A DNA stretch of 64,000 bases from Oreohelix idahoensis (lineage: Eukaryota; Mollusca; Gastropoda; Stylommatophora; Oreohelicidae). The stretch covers positions 372,001 to 436,000 of the forward strand of contig JAMPIV010019093.1 of NCBI GenBank assembly GCA_024509875.1, in the 5' to 3' direction. The position numbers were made by a program, and so were the translations under genes. Shown here piece after piece: positions 54,262-64,000 of the stretch; position 1 is the first letter of the stretch; every line of letters begins with the position of its first letter. The notes under the pieces were generated by a model. That model made no database searches, had not been told where the DNA came from, and was given only the letters and a program-made list of their open reading frames with translations.

Positions 54262-56185
54262 GTGTCTAAAATTGTCCAGCACTATATGCTGCGCCTCCTT
54301 CAGCTTCCTGCAGCTCCTCCCCTTGCCTTTGTCTTGCCTCATGCCAAATTTTTCTTCTTTTTACAAGTTTGTCAGCCTCATATTTCTGGCTGTTGGCCAG
54401 ACGTTTCCTTAATCGCACCTGTCCAAGGCATTTCGAGTTTGTTCCAGATGCTTGGCCATACAGCTTTTTTATTTCTGCTCTGGCTGATGGACCAAAGTTG
54501 AACTCTCCAATGGCCACAAGGACACTGAATTTGACCTATTTTAAATACACAAATTTCCGCTTGCTGCAACGACTCCATATAACATTGTGGAGGCTTTCAT
54601 TTGTATTTTGAGTTGCACCTAGCTCACACCTCTTGAGCAGATACTGATCAATAAGATGCTCATAATTAGGGGCTAAGTGCTTATGGAGCAGGTTGTAGTC
54701 TAGCGGAGTGTGAACTTGGGTCTCATGGGGTCCAGCAGCTTTTCTTTGGCCATGGAAGCCTGATAGAAACACCAGGAGTTTTTACCTGGCGGACAAAAAT
54801 TATGTTGGGGTTTGTTGTTTGTCAAATACCCATGGTTGAGAGAATCCATGATGGCTTGTTTCATCTCTGGGGCTGTACTATGCTTGCGGATGGCCCTTTT
54901 GTAGTAAATACCCAGTTTTCGAATGGCATTTTGGGTCAGACGACCATGGCATTTTCCCCCAAGGGTGACTTTGTTTTCTGCAGTCAGAAATGAGTGTCCT
55001 CAGTGCAGCGCCTAATCGCTGTGCGACATGGTTGACACACTCCTCTTTGGTTATGTCAACTTCTGGACCATACGGTTTGATGTCGCAGAGTCTGTTGTAC
55101 GCCTTGGAATTGCCATCTGATAGCAAAACAGTGTATCGTAGCTTGTGATTTGTCACTGAACGAAGCCAGAGAACCTCACAGGCTTTTACCTCCATCATTC
55201 CGGCTGACCCTTCGTAATTATGGCAGCAGTCCTTCAGATGTTCTGCTTTCCATTGTTCAAAATTGTCAGGTTGGTTTTTCAGTTGCCACTGTCCAGTATT
55301 CTCACAGGTGTGACAGAAGGAAGACATAACATGCGTATCGATGACCATGCCAGTCAAGATGTATATAACACTGCCAACTCCTATCAGTGACTTATGACCT
55401 CTAGTTAGCCAAGTTGCATCAAAGCTGACAGTGATGTCAATGACTTCTTTTTTATTAATGGTACGATGCTGACTCTTAGCCTGGTCAGCTCGGACGATGC
55501 TGATGGCATGTTGAAATACTGTAGAGTTGTGCATGGTATTCAAATGATCAAAAATTTGATCTGCATATTTATGAAATGTTTTCTGGTGCAGGCCAGGGAG
55601 GTCTAGGTTTTCACAGAAGAGATTGAACGTAGATGGGCCCATTCCAGACATGAGGGCACTAAGAACAGCAGATTTGTTTATTGCATGTCCCCGAGGGCCA
55701 CAGCCTTCTGGTTTCCTCTCAGATGTGTATGTTCCAGAAATTGCTTTTTCACATGTGTGACACACAACTTCCAGGAAGAGAGAGAAACCCTTTGACTTGG
55801 TGTTGTCAGTTCTTGTGTGCAATGTGCTCTGCTTGCATACGTTGTTGAGCAGATTGTTGATGAAAGAAATGTCTGCAATAGTTCTGTACATAGGTTTAGG
55901 TTGGGCACAGATAGTGTTATGAGGAGCACCATTCTTGCTCGCGCTCAAGTTCATTTTTATATCAGATCGACTTGGGACAGTGGTGAAAGGCACTATTGGA
56001 TCAGCGATTTGAACTATAGGCCTATCGGATACTGGTATGCAGACATTCATTGATGATGAGCCTACATCAGTTTGGTTATCGCTCACCGCTGATTTGGTCG
56101 TACCATTGCTGAAAATTACATACTGCTGACGTGCTCTAGCAGCAGAAAGTTGTGCTAGCCTTGCTTTAGTACCTTTTCTTCCCAT
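54262..56185 (-). pseudogene. Mutator-like transposase, frameshifted
   Basis: The N-terminal part is open from M-G-R-K-G-T-K-A at 56185 to about 54880 (about 435 residues). It contains V-S-F-D-A-T-W-L-T-R-G-H with the first catalytic Asp, a C-H-T-C zinc-binding pair, and L-L-S-D-G-N-S-K-A-Y with the second Asp, then I-T-K-E-E-C-V-N-H-V-A-Q-R-L-G. In later frames T-N-E-S-L-H-N-V-I-W (near 54610) supplies the catalytic Glu, and a basic C-terminal tail continues to 54262. These are the marks of the Mutator-like transposase domain found in many animal genomes. Three frame changes between 54880 and 54500 disable it. I did not find terminal inverted repeats. Confidence 0.8.
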
Positions 56186-56244
56186 TTTGAAGTAATAGAA
56201 CACAATTTAATGAGATTTAGACTGTTATCAAGAGAGAACTGTCG

Positions 56245-56790
56245 ATGAAAAACACCACTATGCACAGAACAAAGACTTATTCAGCTACTGCAGCATTAAG
56301 GTGGCTGTTTGAAACTTCATTAACAAGGGCAGTTATTGTATCAAACTCACAATCCATGTTTTGGCAGGTTCAAAGTAGATGGCTACGGCATGAATGGAAA
56401 ACCTCAGTAGTAGCCTTGAATCTTCAGGAACTGATGCAGATCTACTGTCCTGATCATGCAGGGGTACGCGGCAATTAGAGAACTGACAGACTAGCTTCAA
56501 GAGCACAAATAGAAGGTGCATTGGATATGGATAAGGGAGATATACCGAGGGCAATTGATGAGCACCTATTAGAGAATGACACTGCAATCAAGGCTAAGAT
56601 TTCTGGAATTTGGCATAAAACGTAAGACCAGTAGAGGTGGGCGTATGAGAGGATGCATCCAGCATGTATATAACCAGTGTGCAATAGGAACAATTAGCAT
56701 TCATACCCTTCGACATTTGATGAGGGAGACTGAGCACCTATGGGTTTGCCAGGAGTGCAGTGACTTCGATTCTGATCAACAATAACAATA
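56245..56790 (+). pseudogene. LINE-E RNase H fragment
   Basis: The + strand matches 5626-6050 and extends further upstream: an RNase H start block near 56330 (A-V-I-V-S-N-S-Q-S-M), L-M-Q-I-Y-C-P-D-H-A-G-V-R-G-N, a stop, then the C-terminal region ending E-H-L-W-V-C-Q-E-C. The tail AACAATAACAATAAC lies at 56777-56791. It is broken by a stop at 56477 and frameshifts. It ends 78 bases before exon 8. Confidence 0.75.
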
Positions 56791-56868
56791 ACTGTTACAT
56801 TATTATAATACTCTTAATTTATAAAAATGTTCACGTTGATTTTATTCTTCTTTGATTTCCATAAACAG

Positions 56869-57069
56869 CTAGACAAAGTGTATGATGCCCGAAACTCTCC
56901 AGATGAAGATGATCCCATTGAAAGACAGGAGGAAATGAACCGCATGAGAGAGCATGTCTTCAAAGAGATGGACAAAGATAAAAACTGGAGAATCTCCTAC
57001 CAGGAGTTTATAGAGTATACAGGAACTGAAGGAAACCAGCCTGAGTTTGAGAAAGATGAAGGCTGGAAA
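56869..57069 (+). CDS. NUCB1: Nucleobindin-like gene, exon 8 (second EF-hand)
   Basis: It has 67 codons between TCCATAAACAG and AAA|GTAAGT, phase 0 on both sides. It starts L-D-K-V-Y-D-A-R-N and continues E-D-D-P-I-E-R-Q-E-E-M-N-R-M-R-E-H-V, the counterpart of human L-E-K-V-Y-D-P-K-N-E-E-D-D-M...M-R-E-H-V. The second EF-hand loop is D-K-D-K-N-W-R-I-S-Y-Q-E, with ligands D, D, N, S and E at positions 1, 3, 5, 9 and 12. The exon closes with E-K-D-E-G-W-K. The fit to the family is close through the whole exon. Confidence 0.96.
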
Positions 57070-57409
57070 GTAAGTCACAGTTATTCCACTTTTCCATCTT
57101 TGAAGCAGTGACATGTTTGCCTTTTTTTTATTGCATGTGTGATAACAGTATCACAGCCTTCTGCTGTTGATAAGCTGAATCAAATCAAACAGGTTCTGGG
57201 GAGAGGATAGACATGCAAGTACACTGGGCCTTAAGGTTAAGGGGTTTAAGTAGAGTTTAAAACTCCGTACAAAAAAAAAACAAAAAAGAACCAAAACATG
57301 CAAAACCACTAACCTAAGCTCAGAAGAATCCTCACAAGAAAGACGATGATGCACATAGATGTCATACTTTCAGGTAAACAACTTCTAATGTTTTTCTTCT
57401 TCCTTGTTC
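57070..57409. other. Intron 8, first part
   Basis: AT-rich sequence without recognised content. Confidence 0.4.
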
Positions 57410-57780
57410 GGCCTTGGACCTACATTAATGTCTCTAATAAAGGCAGTAGTCAGCTCAAGGTTCCTGACATCTCCAAACAGTTTGTCTTGGAGAGGTCATT
57501 GCCATATGCTACTCTGTTCCTTCTGATGTTCAGCTGTCATGGGGCTGGTGCCACAGGTGCAGAGATCCTGCACTTATAGTATAGATGGTACCTCCGCCTG
57601 TTGTGTCCAGTGCATAGCTGGAAAATGACGACCTGGTCTTGCCTAGATAGTTGATGATAGGCATCAGTTTTTATATGAGCAATTTTTATTATTTGAATCA
57701 AGACATTAGTCTTGAAGTGTTTAAGGTTACTGCAGTGCAACATAAATGATAATAAATAGTTGTTCTTCAAGTTCTTCATT
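57410..57780 (-). pseudogene. LINE-F-like C-terminal fragment
   Basis: The - strand shows V-I-F-Q-L-C-T-G-H-N-R-R-R-Y-H-L-Y-Y-K, the block before the Cys tail of RNase H-bearing LINEs (compare T-G-H-N-R-L...F-N-K-L at 27820). It is diverged from the other LINE-F copies. Confidence 0.55.
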
Positions 57781-58526
57781 CACATTATAGTGGCTGCGTC
57801 AATGTATGATTTATTGAAACTGTTGGGTCTGCGAGGACAGTCGAGAACAAGGGCACTGAAGAAGTTTAGTGTAACTGTGGAAAGGGCATCATGCTGGCTG
57901 TGGAACAACCGCAATGGGCTATGGAACTCGTTACAGTAAAATCTAGCCCCGCCTGCAGTATATGAAACACCCTGAAATTTTTTTAAACCCGCAATACATA
58001 GAGTTTTTCATTGTAGTGGTGAAAGGACGGCGGCGTTACAAGAAACAGGTGGTGCATTATATGGGGTGTCAGGCGAAGTTAGATTTCAGAGGCCGGCTCG
58101 CAAAGAATTCTTGCCTCGTCAGCTTCACGCAGGCATGTCAGTGGTGTGCTGCTGAACGACCAAAATAATTTGTCTTCACTTTGTTACTTTCACAATTGCC
58201 TCCTGCTGGCGGAATTGTGAACTTTAAAGCTGCATCCCAGGTGGAATGGATTCATTTTCTACACAAAACAGGAGGCTGAGACACTTGGTAGTCATGACCC
58301 AGATAGGCCCTCCCCCCTTAGAGTGTAAAGGAGAATAATGGGCCGAAACACTTGTTCGACGGGGGGACTACTTCTGATGATCAGATTGCCTCCTATTGTA
58401 TCGCTCTTTATAGAGTTTTCTATCATAGTCATGGAAGAGTGATATAGTGAAATTGAATATCTAAATTTGAGCTGGCAATCTCATCATTTAAAACAAATTA
58501 CCAAATTAATGTGTCTATATAAGTAA
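57781..58526. other. Intron 8 sequence, unclassified
   Basis: No gene or family recognised. CAATTGCCTCCTGCTGGCGG and CCTCCCCCCTTAGAGTGTAA near 58195-58325 are GC-richer than the surroundings and could belong to a repeat not seen elsewhere here. A CTGGCAATCTCATCATTTAA motif at 58466 resembles 47150. Confidence 0.35.
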
Positions 58527-58580
58527 ATTTGCTGAGGGAGTGCGGTGATGTCGATTCTGAACAACAATAACAATATAAGT
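58527..58580 (+). mobile_element. LINE-E 3' scrap
   Basis: TTGCTGAGGGAGTGCGGTGA through GATTCTGAACAACAATAACA is the last ~50 bases of LINE-E with an internal deletion. Confidence 0.55.
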
Positions 58581-58605
58581 AAATATGAAGTAAGTCATTA
58601 TCAAC

Positions 58606-59426
58606 TAGGGCTGCACCAAATATTCGATTTGTATTCGATTCGGTGCCAAATAGTGCATTAAATTAACTATTTGTATTCGGCTGAATAGTACGCTGCCATC
58701 AAATACAATAGTAAATTTAGGTCAACCCGCAGCGTGATAATTTTAGACCCAGAAAGTAGGCTGACTTTAAGTTTCAATTGGTCCTGCTACTAACTCAACA
58801 CACCGCGCCTTGCGATGCGTACTTTTGCTTGTAGCGGGTTGCATCAGCTGACTAGGCAGAGGGAACAAAGTCATGGGCAATAGACAGTGCAGAGGCAACG
58901 AAAGTACATCAAGCCATCGGCAAAATGATTGCACTAGACATTCAGCCATATTCTATCGTGCAAGATGTCGGTTTCATGTTTCTGGTTGGTTGGAGCTGAG
59001 ATTCACAATGCCAAGCAGGAAATTTTTTACTGACATAATTATTCTTAACATGTACAGCTCTATTAGGGCTAATATCCAGCACAACAATATCTCGCTACGC
59101 CTCCAACAAGCGTCCCAAGTGAACGTCTGTTCAGCACTGCCAGCAACACGCTATCAGATGTTGTCTTTTGGCAGAGAATGTTGAGAGACTCTTTTTGTTT
59201 TAAAGCCAATGCATGTTTCATGCAGCAATTTAAAAAATTATTAATGGCTATTTGCCGTATTTTTTGTAACGATGTATAATTAAGAAAAATGTCAGTAGAG
59301 CTATTGAACACAACTTTTTATGCCCAACATTATTCACTCACTATTCGTATTCATATTGGTCGAATAGTTAAAGGCCTCTATTCGCATTCAGCCAAATAGT
59401 AAAAACCACTATTCGGTGCAGCCCTA
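58606..59426 (+). mobile_element. hAT element remnant, 821 bases
   Basis: The ends TAGGGCTGCACCAAATATTC and CGGTGCAGCCCTA are inverted repeats, and the flanks TTATCAAC (58598-58605) and TTATCAGC (59427-59434) are an 8-base duplication with one change, as hAT elements make. Near 59093-59180 the + strand encodes P-P-T-S-V-P-S-E-R-L-F-S-T-A-S-N, the start of the hAT C-terminal dimerisation domain, then a degraded helix. Most of the transposase is deleted, so the copy is non-autonomous. Confidence 0.92.
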
Positions 59427-59436
59427 TTATCAGCAT

Positions 59437-59575
59437 ATGGAAAAGGGAACTGGAGACAGAAATGAAAGGGATGAAGAAGACATGGAAAGACCTTGAGCTG
59501 ACGGCACGAGACAGGCAGACGTTATGTTTGTTAGAGGCCTATACTCCTTTGGGAGCTGAAAGGTGAAGGAAGAAG
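59437..59575 (+). mobile_element. LINE-D 3' fragment
   Basis: The + strand shows AGGGAACTGGAGACAGAAAT, CCTTTGGGAGCTGAAAGG and the M-K-K-T-W-K-D-L-E-L block common to LINE-D ends. It directly follows the hAT element. Confidence 0.65.
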
Positions 59576-59639
59576 TCATTATTAAGGCTGTTAAGATGGC
59601 AGTTCTTTCATAGATTTAGGGTTGCTACCAGTACTGTAC

Positions 59640-59765
59640 ATCACAGAGAGTCTGAACTTGTCTTTGGCTGATGCAGGTCGACTTGCCCAGAATCGTGATG
59701 CGTTCAGAGCAGCTGTAATGGAGACAACGTTCTTGAAAGAATACGTCACATGATGATGACCAGTA
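59640..59765 (+). mobile_element. Short LINE 3' end, copy 1 (GAT tail)
   Basis: GCAGGTCGACTTGCCCAGAA to GTCACATGATGATGA matches, in reverse, the 89-base insertion at 63217-63305. In the + direction it encodes A-Q-N-R-D-A-F-R-A-A-V-M-E-T-T, the end of a LINE pol. Confidence 0.65.
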
Positions 59766-59889
59766 CTGTGAATACTGTGCTAACTTTTGGTCACTTCAGT
59801 GTTATATTTACAGTTTATATTATAATTGTTCATGGACTGTTCTAGTTCCTTATTTCAGTTCTTCTTTTATTTGTCTGCATCTCTCTCTA

Positions 59890-61020
59890 ATAATAAATTC
59901 TTTAAGCACCAAACACGGCGCATAAGGCAGAAACCAGTGCTCTCCAGGTTGTTCGTTGTGACGCCACTCCTCTTAGCTCTTGCACATTATTTAGGCCCAA
60001 CGTTCTTCCTTCTCTTATTATTGTTCTTCTGAGTGTTTCTTTTGGTCTTCCTTTTTTCCTCTTACCCTCAGGAACCCAAGTGAGCGCCTGTAGTGGTATT
60101 CTGTTGTTTTGCATTCGTAGGACATGACCGATATATGACCATCGTCTTTTCCTTATATAGTCGGAGACATATTTCTGCCTAGAGTCTTCTCTTATTTGTC
60201 GATTAGTCTTGAATTCTTTCCAACTGATGTTCATGAGTTTTCTAAGACATTTGTTCTCGAATGTATTCAGCTTGTTCTCCAATGATTTTGTTATTTTCCA
60301 ACTCTCACAGCCATATGTTAACACTGAGATAACATTTGAATTAAACAGACGAAGCTTGGTATGTATATTCAATGATCGTAATTTCCAAATGTTAGATAAT
60401 CTATTGAAGGCGCTAGCTGCCAAAGCAATTCTAGTATGGATTTCTCTTGTTGTGTCACCATCCTGAGTCATTTTACTGCCTAAATAATTGAAACTTTCAA
60501 CTTTCTGTAGTTTTTTCCCCGTTCAAGATGATATCAAAGGTCTCGTTAGAAAAGTTCATAGCTTTAGTTTTAGAGGCATTTATTTGGAGACCTATTTTAA
60601 CCGAGAGATGACACAAATTATTTATTGCTTCTTGGGATTGTCTTGGTGTTGAACTTAAGAATGCTACATCATCTGCGAAATCCAGGTCCCCCAGGAATTT
60701 TCCATTTGTCCATTTTATACCCAATTGTTCATTGTGGGTATAGTTTCTCATAACCCAATCAATAGCTATTCCAAAAAGTAGTGGTGACATAATACAGCCT
60801 TGTTTCACCCCTGTTTCTACCGTAAACCATTCTGTATTCCCTTTATTTGTTCTAACACAACATCTTGCATTGTCATATAGCGCTTTGATTATATTCACAT
60901 ATTTTGTTGGAAAACCATAGATTGTAAGTATCTTCCACAATGATGGGCGGTGTAGACTATCAAAGGCTTTTTGAAAATCGACGAAGGTGATAATAAGTGG
61001 CGATTGCATCTGCATTTATA
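59890..61020 (-). pseudogene. LINE-H RT and C-terminal region
   Basis: From 61015 leftward the - strand encodes RT from F-V-D-F-Q-K-A-F-D-S-L through T-G-V-K-Q-G-C-I-M-S-P to D-F-A-D-D-V-A-F-L and K-T-K-A-M-N-F. After a frame change near 60475-60500 it continues with V-L-T-Y-G-C-E-S-W and G-K-R-K-K-G-R-P-K-E-T to a stop at 59902 and a TTATTA-type tail near 59888. EN and the RT start are missing. One frameshift separates two long open parts, so decay is recent. Confidence 0.85.
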
Positions 61021-61073
61021 CGTTCTGGCACACACACAAAAACTTGTGGAATTGATGTGCTGGCTCTCATTTT

Positions 61074-61324
61074 CAGCTAGGGTTTTAGTTACTGCCGGAT
61101 AACATTGCTCAACACACAAAAAAGTACTTACATTTATGAGTATAATATTTCTATTTTCAGCCAGGATTTTGGTTACTGCCAGATAACATTGCTCAACTAT
61201 AAAAAATACTTACATTTATGAGTATAATATTTCTATTTTCAGCCAGGATTTTAGTTACTGCCAGATAACATTGCTCAGCTATAAAAAATACTTACATTTA
61301 TGAGTATAATATTTCTGTTTTCAG
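61074..61324. repeat. 82-base tandem repeat, three units
   Basis: Units start TTTCAGCCAGGATTTTAGTT and repeat at intervals of 84, 82 and 82 bases (TTTCAG ends at 61076, 61160, 61242 and 61324). Each ends GAGTATAATATTTCTATTTTCAG, so each unit carries a splice-acceptor-like sequence. Confidence 0.9.
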
Positions 61325-61549
61325 CCATAGCTGGGGTCAGTGAACATCAAAATGGCATGAGGGTTTTCTATTCATAGTCAGCTGTTTGCTGACATGACTG
61401 AATTCCTGTCAGTTAGGAAGTCACTAGACTTTCTAATGCACAGTTAGTTGAAGAACCTCATAATAGCTGTAAAGTTTGAACAACTTTTAAACTATGTAAA
61501 GCAGCATTATGGTGCTAGTCCCTGTCTATGGCTCTGATACATCCTAACC

Positions 61550-61930
61550 TACTTACTTAGTTGTTCCTTTTCTACCTTGGGGTGTAGAGTTTAGCCAGAG
61601 AGAGCGCCATGCCGTGCTGTCTGTATTTAGCCTGGTTGCCTGGTTCCAGTGCGATCCTCGCTCCTTCAGAGATTATCTGATGTTGTCCTCCGAGCAAATT
61701 CTGGGTCTTCATGGAGGTCTGGATCCTTGGATGTTGGTTTCCCAGGTTTTTCTTGGTAGCCTGTCTTCTCTCATTCTGCAGACATGGCCAAACCATTGTT
61801 ACTGGGACTGTTCCACATGGGTCTGCAGGGGTTGGGAATTGAGCCCATGACGTATTGTCTGGCTGCTTGTCTCTTCTTGTTACTTCAACCACCTTCCTCA
61901 GATATCCCATTTCTGAGGTTTGAAGCTGGC
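61550..61930 (-). mobile_element. RTE-B 3' fragment
   Basis: It has the tail CTTACTTAG and 3' block at 61550-61600, then RTE-B sequence to GATATCCCATTTCTGAGG near 61918, in - orientation and diverged. Confidence 0.7.
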
Positions 61931-61934
61931 TTCA

Positions 61935-62030
61935 AAGAGCTGGACCTAGTATAGTGAAGTCTCTAACACTTCACTCCTCTATGGTAGTATCTGTTATGGG
62001 ACTACCTTTACCCTTACCCTTTTTAACCTG
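61935..62030 (+). mobile_element. SINE-3 3' fragment
   Basis: GCTGGACCTAGTATAGTGAA and GGGACTACCTTTACCCTTAC match the - strand of 6540-6660. The tRNA-like head is missing. Confidence 0.6.
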
Positions 62031-62299
62031 TTCTGACAAGATAAAATGGAGCTGAACAAGCTATCCTGATTCCTCTTGAAAATATATATACTTGCTGTGG
62101 TAGTTTCTTTACAGTTTATTGTACATGGTGAGGTTGCCATAACTTAACACTAGTCACTTTTTGCAGTATGCCTAAGGGGTAGTGGTTATGTTCTTTCTTT
62201 ATGCCCTCAGAGACTTCCGGAAGATACATAGGGTGTGGCAATCATAGCCTTCTATTTTTTTTTATCTCTAAGGTTGGTATACTTTTGTGTTTGTCATGA

Positions 62300-62745
62300 T
62301 CTCATTTCTTACTTACTCTTCCTAGGGTGTAGAGGTTTGCCAGAGAGAGCACTATACTATCCTATCAGCTGTCTTCTTCCTGAGTTCCATTCTAGTCCTC
62401 GGTCCTTCAGAGATTGTCTAATGTTGTCCTCCCAGCGGACTCTGTGTTGTCCTGGAGGTCTGGATCCCTGACTCTGGTTTCCCATTTTTGTTGTGGTAGC
62501 CAATTTCCCATTCTGCAGAAATGGCCAAACCATCATTACTGGGACTGCTCCACGCGTGTCTGCAGGGGTTGGGTTTTGAGGCCATGACATCGTCTGGTTG
62601 CGGACAATGTCTCTTCTTGTTACTTCAACCACCTGCCTCAGATATCTCATTTCTGAGGTTTGCTGGCTTTTGTAGGTTGTAGTCATTGTTCATAACTCAC
62701 ATCCATAAGTCAAGTCTGGAACATAGTGCTTCGTGTCTAATTGCT
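62300..62745 (-). mobile_element. RTE-B 3' fragment
   Basis: It matches RTE-B from GTGTAGAGGTTTGCCAGAGA to CATAACTCACATCCATAAGT in - orientation. The 3' tail is degraded (CTTACTTACTC at about 62310). It ends 95 bases before the acceptor of exon 9. Confidence 0.7.
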
Positions 62746-62839
62746 GAAAAATTAAAGTTTACAAAAATGCTGTCATGAATTTCACCTCAAGTGAACCAGT
62801 TTTTCAAAGTGCATCCACTTGATTTTACCTGTCTTGCAG

Positions 62840-62923
62840 ACCGTCGATGAAGAACCTGTGTTTACAGATGAAGATTATCAAAGGTTCCTGGAGTCTCAAC
62901 ATGCTCAGCCTGGTGTAATTCAT
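62840..62923 (+). CDS. NUCB1: Nucleobindin-like gene, exon 9
   Basis: It has 28 codons between TACCTGTCTTGCAG and CAT|GTAAGT, phase 0. It encodes T-V-D-E-E-P-V-F-T-D-E-D-Y-Q-R-F-L-E, the counterpart of human ...W-E-T-L-D-x-x-x-x-F-T-E-E-E-L-x-x-Y-E, which follows the second EF-hand and leads into the leucine-zipper region. The zipper and stop must lie beyond the right edge. With exon 8 it joins as G-W-K-T-V-D-E-E. Confidence 0.93.
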
Positions 62924-63099
62924 GTAAGTAAACCTGCTCAGTGTCATGCTGAACATGGTGTATTTTGTGTAAGTGAACCTGTTTAATGTTCAGCCTCATG
63001 TTTTTAATATACTTAAACCTGTTTAATGCTCACAAGAGTAGCCTATCAGAATAGCCTTCCCCAATTTAAACAACATCTGGAAATCTCAGCAGTAGAGTA

Positions 63100-63715
63100 T
63101 AAACAGTAAATTAAAAATGTACAAGAACTGTTTAATTTTTGAACATCAGTGTGGTGCAGAATGCTGGCAAGTAACAGAAAAGGAAATGTCTGAACTGTCC
63201 TCTTTGCACACAATCTCATCATCATCATCATGTGACATATTCTTTCCAGAACGTTGTCTCCATTACAGCTGCTCTGAACGCATCACGATTCTGGGCAAGT
63301 CGACCTGCACACAATCTACTTAAGGAAAATTCTTCAAATTTCGTGACCGAACATGATCACCAACCAAGAACTGCTAACGGGGAGCTACCAAGAAGACATG
63401 CACACAATCATAGCGGGTAGACGCTGGAATTGGGTTGGCCACATCCTCAGAAGAACCCTGACACCATCACCAGAACTGCCATGCTATGGACTCCAGAAGG
63501 AAAGCGAAAGCCAGGCCAGCCAAAAGCCACCTGGCTGAGAACTTTGGAGGCAGAGATGCTAAGCATCAACCAGAGCTGGGGCACCACACAAAGGATGGCA
63601 GCCGACCAAACAAAGTGGAAACAAATTTGTTGCTGCCCTACAAGATGCCATTAGGCGTGTGGTCACTGATTGTCAGTCATCGACCAAGGACCAAAGAAGA
63701 GGAGCTTCTAATATA
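63100..63715 (+). pseudogene. RTE-A 3' fragment, interrupted
   Basis: In + direction the sequence follows RTE-A from the A-E-C-W-Q-V-T-E-K-E-M block (63150) through N-W-V-G-H and T-P-E-G-K-R-K-P-G-Q-P-K to the 3' end (GCCATTAGGCGTGTGGTCAC, GACCAAAGAAGAGGAG) at 63715. An 89-base insertion splits it at 63217-63305. Frameshifts are several. Confidence 0.8.
63217..63305 (-). mobile_element. 89-base LINE 3' end inserted in RTE-A
   Basis: It is bounded by the exact 12-base duplication TGCACACAATCT at 63205-63216 and 63306-63317. It starts with a CAT repeat tail (63217-63231) and is the reverse of 59670-59757. It is an extremely 5'-truncated LINE insertion. Confidence 0.85.
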
Positions 63716-64000
63716 ATTTTTGTATTTACCATTTCCTGCATTATGTGCCAGAAATAGATATTATTTAAACTAGGAAGTCACTTTCAAGAAATCGCTGGGA
63801 AAGCTTTCTGCCTCTTGTCCTGGGAAGGCACAATTTCTCCTGTGTTCAGTGTCTTCCTTTCTATTCTCTTTGATCTTTGAAAAATACACACTTTTGCAAT
63901 GGTAAATAAATTTAAACTGTGAGTTGGTTTAACAATGTAGCAGTCATAACGGCCGATGATCCGCCGTCATGTCTCATTCTGTGGTGTTACGGCCGGCTAA
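63716..64000. other. Right edge, intron 9
   Basis: No recognised features. The next nucleobindin exon is not within the window. Confidence 0.5.

Overview
This is a eukaryotic, animal-type window: AT-rich, intron-bearing, free of bacterial-style operons and dominated by metazoan transposable elements (RTE-like and RNase H-bearing LINEs, tRNA-derived SINEs, a Gmr1-type Ty3/gypsy element, mariner, hAT, piggyBac-type and Mutator-like DNA transposons). The nucleobindin sequence and the repeat mix fit an invertebrate, perhaps a mollusc or other lophotrochozoan; that placement is a guess, not something the sequence proves.

One host gene is recognisable. A nucleobindin-like gene (Golgi/secreted EF-hand calcium-binding protein, NUCB family) runs on the + strand from its start codon at 7350 past the right edge. 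I can place nine coding pieces: 7350-7478, 11042-11146, 24712-24866 (donor uncertain), 29054-29157, 38148-38333, 46839-46869 (only the 3' end seen), 48317-48375, 56869-57069 and 62840-62923. They are spread over 55.6 kb by introns packed with repeats. The piece at 46839-46869 has lost its 5' half next to a LINE-D fragment, so this allele may be damaged.

Layout. 1-2935: Gmr1-like gypsy gag/protease/integrase on the - strand, split by a SINE. 2936-4930: unresolved AT-rich stretch. 4930-7349: LINE and SINE fragments. 7350-15144: first nucleobindin exons among LINE pieces. 15145-24165: one complete 9.0 kb LTR element with a single 647-residue Gag-like ORF and no pol, inserted in a LINE-D copy. 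24171-30102: exons 3-4 and decayed LINEs. 30307-36643: a full-length RTE-A LINE (-) interrupted by a nearly full-length RTE-B LINE (+), both with perfect target-site duplications. 36644-43110: exon 5, a piggyBac-type MITE, a SINE and a possible Helitron-like repeat. 43190-46260: an inverted (twin-primed) LINE-C interrupted by a mariner. 46450-49978: exons 6-7, a SINE and an LTR with tandem repeats. 50160-54260: minisatellite and a second mariner. 54262-56185: Mutator-like transposase. 56245-64000: exons 8-9, a hAT remnant and further LINE fragments.

For convenience I name the LINE families: RTE-A (EN-RT ORF, 3' tail of GAA units), RTE-B (EN-RT, 3' tail of TAAG units), LINE-C (EN-RT, YADD), LINE-D (3' ends ending in ATC-type repeats), LINE-E and LINE-F (two families with an RNase H domain), LINE-G and LINE-H (other RTE-like). 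Coordinates of exact target-site duplications were read base by base; edges of decayed fragments are approximate. No tRNA, rRNA, CRISPR or bacterial features were seen.
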